From the NCBI RefSeq assembly GCF_042788235.1, contig NZ_JBHZOL010000071.1:89633-153632 (forward strand): a stretch of DNA of 64,000 bases, read 5' to 3'. The position numbers and the translations under genes are program-made. A model generated the notes under the pieces. The model was not told where the DNA came from and did no database searches. It saw only the letters and a program-made list of their open reading frames with translations. This document shows positions 49,916-57,857 of the stretch, piece after piece. Source of the DNA: Sphaerothrix epifaneia (GTDB taxonomy: Bacteria; Cyanobacteriota; Cyanobacteriia; Phormidesmidales; Phormidesmidaceae). Each line of letters starts with the position of its first letter. The stretch's first letter is position 1.

Positions 49916-51117
49916 TAGTCAGGCAACTGATATTGCTCCACAATCCGCTTAGCATAAGCAGGCACATGCGCTTCTAGCTTTTCAGGATGGTGACGTTTGA
50001 CGTAGAGATAGTTACGGGTAAAGTGAGAATCGATCGAAAAACGCGCATATTCCAACCCCTTTGGCCCAATTTTTTCGATGACGATGCCCATGAGTTTCGC
50101 CGCCCACATCGGTAGCGTAACGCCCTTGTCGTAAGCGGGGATGCTCTGCTGCACAGCCTGACGGCGATCGCCCTGTGATGAAACAGGCTGAGTATCAAGC
50201 TGATTTTGCACCTGTTCTAACATTTCTCGACCGCGATCGTTGCGCACAACAATCCACTGCCAGCCAAAGGGGGCACCCATATAGCCCACCACCAAGTCAG
50301 CCAGAGAATTGACGTAGTCAAAGCAGCTCATGCAAGAAGGGGCAAAAACGTCTTTGAGCTGATTGGTTTTTAGCCCAAAGAAGGGGACAGTCTCGGTAGA
50401 GCCATCTTCATGCTTGAAATGCACCCGAAAATCTTGCATAAACTCGTAATGGACGACGGTTTCGGGCGAACGGCTGGTAGTTTCTAAAAACTTTTGTAGC
50501 CCCTGCCGGGTGACGTTGTCTACGCAGGGCGTACCCAACACATAGAGCTTTTCTAAACCTAGCTTTTGCTCAACAGCCCGCAAGGCTTGAATTTGGCAAC
50601 CTACACCAATCACCAGCAGGCGCTTCAGACCCGACTGCTCAATTTGCTCTAGCACCGAAAGGTTAGGCGACAGCGTGGGCTTGTTAACCCGGGCAGCCAA
50701 GATTTCTTCGGGAGTTTTGGCAATAACGGGCAGGGGCTGGAAGCGATCAGCCGCTGTATTCTGCACACAGACGACGCCTTCTACTAACCCCTGCGTTAAC
50801 ATTTCAATCGCGATCGCGCTGACAATGCCAGTCCACTGCGCCCCGGCAATCGGCTGCTGTTTACGCGCGGCCATCATGTCTTGATGGACGCCGAAATAAA
50901 GATCGTCGGACACCTCTAAATTGCGGCTACGACCGTGGGTGACAGCTTCAAGTTCAGCCACCTGCTGATTTAGAAAAGCGCAGGCTTCTTTGACGTAATG
51001 AATATAGTAAGTATCACAAAGGCCACATTCACTACAGAGTTCCTTTGCGGGGCGTCTGGCCCCCGGACGAAGAGCTTTAGCCTTTTGATGGGAGGGATGG
51101 GGGTGCGCCAAGGTCAT
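49915..51117 (-). CDS. bciB: Ferredoxin-dependent 3,8-divinyl (proto)chlorophyllide reductase
   Basis: 400 aa, F420-hydrogenase beta-subunit family. Cys motif CSECGLC (28-34) and CMSC (in APSCMSCFDYV) bind Fe-S clusters; GVGCQIQALRAVE, LYVLGTPCVDNVTRQGLQKF and GYMGAPFGWQWIVVRNDRG are family landmarks shared with Synechocystis Slr1923. It reduces the 8-vinyl group in chlorophyll synthesis; F420-type flavin chemistry here uses FAD and ferredoxin. Followed by the OmpR-type regulator with a TAATG overlap. The related plant HCAR enzyme is the alternative, but cyanobacterial context favours BciB. Confidence 0.9.
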   Translation of the reverse strand: MTLAHPHPSHQKAKALRPGARRPAKELCSECGLCDTYYIHYVKEACAFLNQQVAELEAVTHGRSRNLEVSDDLYFGVHQDMMAARKQQPIAGAQWTGIVSAIAIEMLTQGLVEGVVCVQNTAADRFQPLPVIAKTPEEILAARVNKPTLSPNLSVLEQIEQSGLKRLLVIGVGCQIQALRAVEQKLGLEKLYVLGTPCVDNVTRQGLQKFLETTSRSPETVVHYEFMQDFRVHFKHEDGSTETVPFFGLKTNQLKDVFAPSCMSCFDYVNSLADLVVGYMGAPFGWQWIVVRNDRGREMLEQVQNQLDTQPVSSQGDRRQAVQQSIPAYDKGVTLPMWAAKLMGIVIEKIGPKGLEYARFSIDSHFTRNYLYVKRHHPEKLEAHVPAYAKRIVEQYQLPD

Positions 51118-51406
51118 CTTATGCAGAGCTTTCTCAAAATCAGTTTATGATCACCTTACCGCAAGCGTTTTCCTGAGTGTTCGACTTCTACTTTTTGTAA
51201 AGAAATGCTGAGCATTGAGGTTGGGATTTGAGCGCTGAATCGCCAGACTTTGAGCCTAGCCTGAAGGTGTGATCTATCTCGTCCTCTAGCGTGACGACAA
51301 ACAGTCTGGCAATCACTCGAAATCAATGAACCCATAGCGGTTAGTCCATAAACTAAAAAGAAATTTAATAAACTTCGCCAACATTCCTTTCTTTGCACTG
51401 CCAGAG

Positions 51407-53386
51407 ATGATTTGCTGCCTAAATCCTAACTGTGCTCAACCGATAAACCCAGATGCGGCTGGGAACTGTCAGTGCTGCAACACACCCATCATTACCGATC
51501 TCAGAGGCCGCTACCGCCCCATTAAGCTAATTGGTCGAGGCGGTTTTGGACGGACTTATCTGGCTCAAGATCGCGATCGCCTGAATAGTTACTGTGTGCT
51601 GAAGCAGTTTGCGCCCCAGGCTCAGGGCACTAAATCTCTAGACAAAGCCATTCAGCTTTTTCAGCAAGAAGCCGAACGCCTGCATGATTTGGGTGAGCAT
51701 CCGCAAATCCCAACGCTGATGGCTTATTTTGAGCAAGATCAATATTTGTATTTGGTGCAGCAGATGATTGATGGCAAAACGCTGCTGCAAGAAATGCGCC
51801 GTCGCGGCACCTTAGACGAAGCTGGCGTGCGATCGCTATTAGAAGACTTGCTCCCGGTGCTACAGTTTGTCCACGAACGCAACATTATTCACCGGGATAT
51901 TACGCCCTCCAACATTATTCGCCGTCAGGTCGATAACAAGCTGGTTTTAATCGATTTTGGCGTTGCCAAACAGTTTAGCGAAACCATTTTGCACGAACCG
52001 GGTACCCGCATCGGCACTGAAGGCTACGCCCCTATTGAGCAACTTCGCGGCGGCCAAGCCTATCCCAGCAGCGACCTTTACAGCCTGGGTGCGACCTGCC
52101 TGCACTTGCTCACTGGCGTTAAGCCGGAAAGGCTTTACAGCCCGCTAGAAGGCCGCTGGATGTGGCGAGAAGCCTTGCAACAAAACAATTTGAAGGTGAG
52201 TCCGCAGCTTGGCAACGTTTTAGATCGGCTGGTTAAAGATCTCATCAGCGATCGCTATGCTTCTGCCCAAGACGTGCTGACGGATTTACGGGGGCTACCT
52301 TCCTTAGAAGGGGCTGTTCCGGGCTGGGTCAGACAGCATCCTGAAGGCAAAATCTCCACTTCTTCACCTCCTAGTGCCCCCCCTTCTAGACCAGGCGGCA
52401 CCTCCTCACGTCCTCCCAGCCAACCCCCTAGCATTTCGCCCGCCTATAGCGGCGGTACGCCCGCCAGTCAGTCGGTGGGCAAACGCCCTTTAGCGCCTCG
52501 TGGTTGGCGCTGTGTCCGGACGCTGAGCGGTCATAGCTCTTGGGTAACGACAATTGCGTTTAATCCTAAAACCCCGATTCTGGCAAGTGGCAGCTTGGAT
52601 GACACCATTCGGCTGTGGAACTTGCAAACAGGAGCCATGCTAGAAAACCTGGCGGGTCATGCTCGCGGTGTCAACGAAGTGGTCATCAGTCCGGGAGGAC
52701 AGGTCTTAGCTAGCTGTGGCGATGACGATACTATCAAAGTGTGGAATTTAGCGACAGGGGAACTGCTGCAAACCATTAAGGGCCACATTCGAGACGTTAA
52801 TGCCGTCGCCATTGGGGCTAACGGTTGGCTGCTAGCCAGTGGCAGTGACGATCGCACCATCAAACTCTGGAAGTTAGATAGAGGCACGCTGATCAAAAGC
52901 TTGACGGGATCAGCAGGCATGATCAAGTCGGTGGTGATTACCCCAGATGAACGCTTTCTAGTCAGCGGTGGCTTAGACAATAAGGTGCGCCTTTGGAATT
53001 TACAGCAAGGGGTAATGGTGCGGGCTTTTTCGGGGCATTTCAACTCGGTGAGCCAGGTAGCGATCGCCCCCAACGGCAAGCTGATTGCCAGCGCCAGCAA
53101 AGACAAAACAGTGCGGTTGTGGAGTATGGCTTCAGGTGGGCTGATTCACACCCTGAGCGACCATACCCAGGAGGTTAATGCCGTCGCGATCGCCCCTGAT
53201 AGCGTTACGGTTGTCAGCGGTAGCCGCGATGGTACAGTCAAAATTTGGGATGCCCAAACAGGCAACCTCAAACATAGCTTGTCTGCCCACACCGGAGCCG
53301 TTACTGCCGTCGCGATTCATCGCAGTGGTCAGTACATTGCTAGCGCTAGTGCAGACAAAACCGTCAAAATTTGGCAAAACATTTGA
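51407..53386 (+). CDS. Ser/Thr protein kinase with Cys-ribbon and seven WD40 repeats
   Basis: 659 aa. N-terminal Cys cluster (C3, C4, C9, C21, C23, C24) likely binds zinc. Kinase domain: GRGGFGRTYLAQD, Lys in CVLKQFAP, HRDITPSNIIRR (Asp164), DFGVAKQF (Asp183), TEGYAPIEQLRGGQAYPSSD. A Pro/Ser-rich linker (about 305-365) leads to seven WD40 repeats (about 370-659), each ending in an IRLWNLQTG-like unit, probably one complete propeller. Soluble, cytoplasmic. Substrates unknown. Orphan gene; ATG at 51407 with AGAG close by. Confidence 0.93.
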   Translation: MICCLNPNCAQPINPDAAGNCQCCNTPIITDLRGRYRPIKLIGRGGFGRTYLAQDRDRLNSYCVLKQFAPQAQGTKSLDKAIQLFQQEAERLHDLGEHPQIPTLMAYFEQDQYLYLVQQMIDGKTLLQEMRRRGTLDEAGVRSLLEDLLPVLQFVHERNIIHRDITPSNIIRRQVDNKLVLIDFGVAKQFSETILHEPGTRIGTEGYAPIEQLRGGQAYPSSDLYSLGATCLHLLTGVKPERLYSPLEGRWMWREALQQNNLKVSPQLGNVLDRLVKDLISDRYASAQDVLTDLRGLPSLEGAVPGWVRQHPEGKISTSSPPSAPPSRPGGTSSRPPSQPPSISPAYSGGTPASQSVGKRPLAPRGWRCVRTLSGHSSWVTTIAFNPKTPILASGSLDDTIRLWNLQTGAMLENLAGHARGVNEVVISPGGQVLASCGDDDTIKVWNLATGELLQTIKGHIRDVNAVAIGANGWLLASGSDDRTIKLWKLDRGTLIKSLTGSAGMIKSVVITPDERFLVSGGLDNKVRLWNLQQGVMVRAFSGHFNSVSQVAIAPNGKLIASASKDKTVRLWSMASGGLIHTLSDHTQEVNAVAIAPDSVTVVSGSRDGTVKIWDAQTGNLKHSLSAHTGAVTAVAIHRSGQYIASASADKTVKIWQNI

Positions 53387-53493
53387 GGCGGATGTCAGGC
53401 AAACCCGAAGCAAAGCTAAAAGCTATCCGCAATTACGTCGGCAACGGGCGAATTGCCGCTAATCTAGTTGCTGTTCATCCACGCTGAGCCGCT

Positions 53494-53796
53494 ATGCAGT
53501 TAACGCCCCAGGAGAAAGACAAGCTACTGATTTTTACCGCTGCTCTGTTAGCAGAACGCCGTAAAAACCGGGGACTCAAACTCAATCATCCTGAAGCTGT
53601 TGCCTATATCTCAGCCGCTATTTTAGAAGGCGCTAGAGACGGGCAGACAGTTGCAGCGCTGATGAGCTACGGGACGACGCTACTTAGCCGTGCCGACGTC
53701 ATGGAGGGGGTGGCTGAAATGATTCATGAAGTACAGGTAGAAGCGACGTTCCCCGATGGCACTAAGCTAGTGACTGTGCATAACCCGATTCAGTGA
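53494..53796 (+). CDS. ureA: Urease subunit gamma
   Basis: 100 aa, the standard length. Structural subunit of urease, which hydrolyses urea to ammonia and CO2. Signature MQLTPQEKDKLLIFTAALLA, RRKNRGLKLNHPEAVAYISA, GARDGQTVAALMSYGTTLLS, VEATFPDGTKLVTVHNPI. AGGAG within the leader GCCCCAGGAGAAAGAC is internal to the ORF start; the ATG at 53494 follows GCCGCT. A 6-bp hairpin (CGGCAA/TTGCCG, 53439-53458) lies upstream. Followed directly by the S41 peptidase gene, not ureB. Confidence 0.95.
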   Translation: MQLTPQEKDKLLIFTAALLAERRKNRGLKLNHPEAVAYISAAILEGARDGQTVAALMSYGTTLLSRADVMEGVAEMIHEVQVEATFPDGTKLVTVHNPIQ

Positions 53797-53798
53797 AC

Positions 53799-54869
53799 AT
53801 GATGAGCGATCTTTCCCCAGATCTGCCAAATGAGGGCGATCAGCCTCTCAATCCAGCCCTATGTCACGAGGTTCTCCAGGGTGTTCTTACCCAGCTAGAA
53901 ACCTATGTGTTTGAGACGGTAGCAGTAACGCTACAGCAAGCCATCCGCGATCGCTTAGCGACAGGCAACTATAGCGAAATTCAAAGTGCTAGCCAGCTAG
54001 CTGAGATATTGACAACTCAACTACAAGAACTCAGCGGCGATCGCCATTTGCGCCTTTACTACAGCCCCGAACCGCTGCCTCACTTAGCGCCAAATACAGA
54101 ACCAACTCCGGCAGAACTAGCCCAGCAGCGACACCTCAGCAGTCTGCGCAATTTTGACTTCAATCGAGTAGAGCGGCTAGCAGGTAACGTCGGCTATTTA
54201 GAACTCTACGGCTTTGAGCCACCCGAATTTGCGGGCGAAACGGCGATCGCGGCGATGCAGTTTTTAAGCCACACCTATGCGCTAATTATCGATCTGCGGC
54301 ACAACAGCGGCGGTTCACCCGCCATGGTTGCCCTGCTGTGTAGCTATCTGCTGCCGGAATATCCCCCCCTTCACCTCAACGATTTGTACTGGCGCACCGA
54401 CAACAAAACCCAGCAATGGTGGACAATTCCCTATTTGCCCAGCAAACGCTACCTGCAAAAGCCCGTCTACGTCCTCACCAGCCAAACAACGTTTTCAGCA
54501 GCCGAAGAGTTTACTTACAATCTCAAAGTTCTAGAGCGAATTACCGTTGTAGGAGAAACAACCCGTGGCGGTGCTAACCCCGGCGTCGGCCAGCGAATCA
54601 ACGACCATTTCTGGCTATTTGTGCCTACGGGTCGCGCTATTAACCCTGTCACCCAAACCAATTGGGAAGGAACAGGAATACTGCCGGATGTCAAAGTTCC
54701 CAGTGAATTGGCTCCTAAAACGGCTCACTTACTCGCTTTGCAAAAGCTGTTAGAGACACAGCCAACAGGCAGCTACGAACGAGAACTCAGGCAGTCGCTC
54801 TATCGGGTTGAGCGAGAGCTAAACGAGCAACGTCAAGCTTTAATTACTCGAATAGGAGGTCGGGCATGA
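53799..54869 (+). CDS. S41 peptidase of the IRBP-like branch, between ureA and ureB
   Basis: 356 aa from ATG 53799; a GTG (53793) overlapping the ureA stop and a second ATG (53802) are alternatives. N-terminal helical domain (LNPALCHEVLQGVLTQLETY) resembles the Peptidase_S41 N domain seen in interphotoreceptor retinoid-binding protein. Catalytic domain: GYLELYGFEPP, YALIIDLRHNSGGSPAMVAL, LTSQTTFSAAEEFTYNLKVL with nucleophile Ser, VVGETTRGGANPG and GTGILPDVKVP. No PDZ domain and no signal peptide. Stop overlaps the ureB ATG (ATGA), so the three genes are one coupled operon. Confidence 0.9.
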   Translation: MMSDLSPDLPNEGDQPLNPALCHEVLQGVLTQLETYVFETVAVTLQQAIRDRLATGNYSEIQSASQLAEILTTQLQELSGDRHLRLYYSPEPLPHLAPNTEPTPAELAQQRHLSSLRNFDFNRVERLAGNVGYLELYGFEPPEFAGETAIAAMQFLSHTYALIIDLRHNSGGSPAMVALLCSYLLPEYPPLHLNDLYWRTDNKTQQWWTIPYLPSKRYLQKPVYVLTSQTTFSAAEEFTYNLKVLERITVVGETTRGGANPGVGQRINDHFWLFVPTGRAINPVTQTNWEGTGILPDVKVPSELAPKTAHLLALQKLLETQPTGSYERELRQSLYRVERELNEQRQALITRIGGRA

Positions 54870-55171
54870 TTCCGGGTGAATTGTGGGTAGAAACAGGTGA
54901 GATTGAACTCAATGCGGGGCGCGACACCGTCACCTTAACGGTGGCCAACACAGGCGATCGCCCCATTCAGGTCGGTTCTCATTTTCATTTTTATGAAGTT
55001 AACGCTGCGCTTGCCTTTGAACGGCAGCAAGCGAGAGGAATGCGGCTTGACATCCCAGCCGGAACCGCCGTTCGTTTTGAACCGGGCGACGAACGAACAG
55101 TCACCCTTGTAGCCTTGGCGGGCAGTCGCGAAGTCTACGGCCTCAACGCCCAAATCGAAGGCCCTCTGTAG
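54866..55171 (+). CDS. ureB: Urease subunit beta
   Basis: 101 aa. Signature MIPGELWVETGEIELNAGRD, QVGSHFHFYEVNAALAFERQ, ARGMRLDIPAGTAVRFEPGD and REVYGLNAQIEGPL, the full pattern of UreB. ATG overlaps the S41 peptidase stop by 4 bp. No ureC follows: the next gene is a convergent minus-strand hydrolase 27 bp away, so the catalytic subunit and the accessory genes must lie elsewhere. Confidence 0.95.
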   Translation: MIPGELWVETGEIELNAGRDTVTLTVANTGDRPIQVGSHFHFYEVNAALAFERQQARGMRLDIPAGTAVRFEPGDERTVTLVALAGSREVYGLNAQIEGPL

Positions 55172-55197
55172 CCCCTTTGCGCCTACAGGCCAAACCG

Positions 55198-56040
55198 CTA
55201 TGGCAAAAACTGTCGAATCTTTTGCTCGTACGTTTCTCCTGCCACCTCAGCGACGTTGTTGTGGGTGGCTTGGGGTACCAGCCAAAGCTGTTTAGGCTCA
55301 GCCGCCGCCTGATACAAAAGCTGGCTCATTTCTGGTGGAACGCTAACATCTGCTAGGCCATGAATAAAGAAAACCGGCATTTGTAGTTTGGCAACTTTAC
55401 TCAGCGAATCAAAGCGTTGACTGAGCAAAAAATCAACCGGAAATAGCTTGGCGTAAAAAGTACGCTGAGCCATTGCTGGGATGGAAGTAAAGGAGCTTTG
55501 CACAATCAAGGCGGCTGCCTGGGGCTGGCGGGTGGCAAGTTCAATTGCGATCGCCCCCCCGAGCGAATGGCCAAACAGATACACTTGTTCAGGCGGTACC
55601 TGGCGAACCTGCGTCACATATTGCCATGCGACCTCTGCATCTTGATAGAGCCGCTGTTCGCTCGGAAATGCCCCCTGGCTGAGTCCGTAACCCCGGTAGT
55701 CAAACAAAAATACTGAAAAGCCCAGTTGCTGAAACCGATGGGCTAAGCCTAAATTAGCGCCAATATTTTCACCGTTGCCATGCAGATAAAGCAGGGTTCC
55801 TAATGGCAAAGGGGCTGTTGTCGGGATCCACCAGCCATGAATTTTTGTATCCTCAAGGCTATCTACCGTCAGCCAGACTTCTTCAAATGCGAGCGCGAGC
55901 GCAGCTGGCGTAACCTCGAGTTCTTGCACCGGAAAGAAAATATAGCGCGATTGTCGCCACCACAGCAGCGTAGCCGCTAAGCCATAGGCGATCGCCCCTA
56001 TCCCCAGGCCAATCAATAAAGTACGCCAGTTAACAATCAC
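55198..56040 (-). CDS. Membrane-anchored alpha/beta-hydrolase
   Basis: 280 aa from a GTG at 56040 without a strong ribosome-binding site. One N-terminal helix (LLIGLGIGAIAYGLAATLLWW) anchors it. Then SRYIFFPVQELEVTP, LYLHGNGENIGANLGLAHRF, FLFDYRGYGLSQGAFPSEQR, nucleophile elbow FGHSLGGAIAIELA, and FIHGLADVSVPP, ATHNNV giving the His. This is the common YheT/ABHD13-like serine hydrolase pattern; the FPSE and DYRGYGLSQG segments are frequent in that branch. Substrate unknown. Confidence 0.87.
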   Translation of the reverse strand: MIVNWRTLLIGLGIGAIAYGLAATLLWWRQSRYIFFPVQELEVTPAALALAFEEVWLTVDSLEDTKIHGWWIPTTAPLPLGTLLYLHGNGENIGANLGLAHRFQQLGFSVFLFDYRGYGLSQGAFPSEQRLYQDAEVAWQYVTQVRQVPPEQVYLFGHSLGGAIAIELATRQPQAAALIVQSSFTSIPAMAQRTFYAKLFPVDFLLSQRFDSLSKVAKLQMPVFFIHGLADVSVPPEMSQLLYQAAAEPKQLWLVPQATHNNVAEVAGETYEQKIRQFLP

Positions 56041-56100
56041 GCGCTTTTATCAAAACTCAGAAAGCCAAAGACTGCAGCAGAGCTTCTACCGAGCCACCTT

Positions 56101-57561
56101 TCAAATGTCTAATTTGGGACTCTGTTTATGCCACTCGGTTGCCTGCTCGTATGCATAGGCCACTTCAAACAGCAAATCTTCTCTCAGCACGTTACTGATC
56201 AGCTGCAAACCAATCGGCAAACCTTGCGCGTCAAATCCACAGGGAAGGCTTAAACCGGGCAATCCAGCCAAATTGACAGGAATCGTCATCAAGTCCGAAA
56301 GGTACATGCTGAGGGGGTCGTCTGTTTTTTCCCCCGCTTTGAAGGCGGTTGTCGGCGTGGTAGGGCACACCAGCACATCTACCTGACTAAAAGCTTTCTC
56401 AAAGTCTTGCTTAATGAGCGTCCGCACCTTTTGAGCTTTGAGGTAGTAAGCATCGTAGTAGCCGGCTGAGAGCGCGTAGGTACCAATCATAATGCGGCGT
56501 TTAACTTCGCTACCAAAGCCCTCAGCCCGGGTTTTGGTATACATCGAGAGCAAATTGGTATCGTCTGCCCGCAGCCCATACTTGACGCCGTCGTAGCGTG
56601 CCAGGTTAGAAGACGCTTCTGAAGGAGCAATGATGTAGTAGGTCGGCAATCCGTAGCGAAACTGCGGGCAAGAAATCACCTGAATTTCAGCACCGAGTTC
56701 TTGTAGCTGTTCAATCGCCTGTTTGACAGCTGCCTCTACCACGGGATCTAGCCCACTGCCAAAGGTTTCTTTAATCACGCCAATCCGACGACGGCTCCGA
56801 CGATCGAGGGTCGGCTTGAGCGCTTTGACATAGTCAGGAATTTCAACTTTGAGGCTGGTAGAGTCTTTAGGGTCATAGCCAGCGATCGCCTGCAGCAAAA
56901 TAGCAGAGTCTTCAACCGTGCGCGACAAAGGGCCAATTTGGTCAAGCGAAGACGCATAAGCCACCAGTCCGTAGCGAGAAACCAAACCATAAGTTGGCTT
57001 CAAACCGACGACCCCACAAAAGGCGGCTGGCTGCCGGATCGAACCACCCGTATCTGAGCCAAGCGCAACCACACATTGTTCAGCCGCCACTGCTGCGGCT
57101 GACCCCCCCGACGACCCCCCCGGTACCCTTGCTAGATCCCACGGGTTGGCTGTGAGCTGATAGGCAGAATTTTCGGTCGAGCTGCCCATGGCAAACTCGT
57201 CTAAATTTGTTTTACCGAGGCAGATAGCCCCCGCTGCGGCAAGTCGCTGGGTCACTGTCGATTCATAAGGCGGCACAAAATTTTGCAAGATTTTGGAGCC
57301 GCAGGTTGTGCGAACGCCTTGGGTACACAGGTTATCTTTGAGTCCAATCGGAATGCCCGCTAAAGGACTAATTGCTTCACCAGCGGCAATCCTGGCATCA
57401 ACCTGATGAGCCTGCGTTAAGGCTTTGTCAGCGGTCACCGCTAAAAAGCTGTGAAGCTGGGGTTCTAGTGCTTGCAGCCGCTCCAAATAAGACTGGGTAA
57501 TTTCGACAGCAGAGCGCTCCTTATTCGTGAGCTGTTGATGCAACTCGCGGATAGATGACAT
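56101..57561 (-). CDS. gatA: Glutamyl-tRNA(Gln) amidotransferase subunit A
   Basis: 486 aa. Releases ammonia from Gln for transamidation of Glu-tRNA(Gln), with GatB and GatC. Ser-cisSer-Lys triad visible: Lys75 in GLKDNLCTQG, cis-Ser150 in PGGSSGGSAAAV and Ser174 in SDTGGSIRQPAAF. LKPTYGLVSRYGLVAYASSL and the end TEWHKQSPKL fit GatA rather than a general amidase. ATG at 57561 with AAGGAGATTGC 12 bp upstream. Cyanobacteria generally lack GlnRS, so this enzyme is essential. gatB and gatC are not in the window. Confidence 0.95.
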   Translation of the reverse strand: MSSIRELHQQLTNKERSAVEITQSYLERLQALEPQLHSFLAVTADKALTQAHQVDARIAAGEAISPLAGIPIGLKDNLCTQGVRTTCGSKILQNFVPPYESTVTQRLAAAGAICLGKTNLDEFAMGSSTENSAYQLTANPWDLARVPGGSSGGSAAAVAAEQCVVALGSDTGGSIRQPAAFCGVVGLKPTYGLVSRYGLVAYASSLDQIGPLSRTVEDSAILLQAIAGYDPKDSTSLKVEIPDYVKALKPTLDRRSRRRIGVIKETFGSGLDPVVEAAVKQAIEQLQELGAEIQVISCPQFRYGLPTYYIIAPSEASSNLARYDGVKYGLRADDTNLLSMYTKTRAEGFGSEVKRRIMIGTYALSAGYYDAYYLKAQKVRTLIKQDFEKAFSQVDVLVCPTTPTTAFKAGEKTDDPLSMYLSDLMTIPVNLAGLPGLSLPCGFDAQGLPIGLQLISNVLREDLLFEVAYAYEQATEWHKQSPKLDI

Positions 57562-57857
57562 GCAATCTCCTTAGCTAGACTTAACAGGCGGCGTTTGACC
57601 TCAAGCTATCAGTATAGGTTCCCACGTCAGAAATGGGCAGTCCTTAGCAAACCCCTCGTTGCCGCCCTACACAACTCTCTCTGTTTTGAACCCACAGAAG
57701 TCGTTACTATTCATCCCCAAGAGAGTAGAACTGAGATTAAAAAATAGGTTAGATTCACAATTCGTATCTATCCAAACATCACGATGCAGTTACTAAGAAT
57801 TAGTGTAGAGTCGAGTTTAAGTTTTATTGCTGTTCCTTTTGCCCCCTGAGGTAGTGT

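Noticed and set aside
51156..51398. Open frame of 80 codons on the minus strand in the spacer before the kinase gene
   Set aside because: Unusual composition, no ribosome-binding site and no motif; the 289-bp spacer otherwise holds nothing I can name.
57784..57849. 21-codon frame just before the serine-hydrolase gene
   Set aside because: Could be a leader peptide, but there is no ribosome-binding site and no sign of control; treated as chance.
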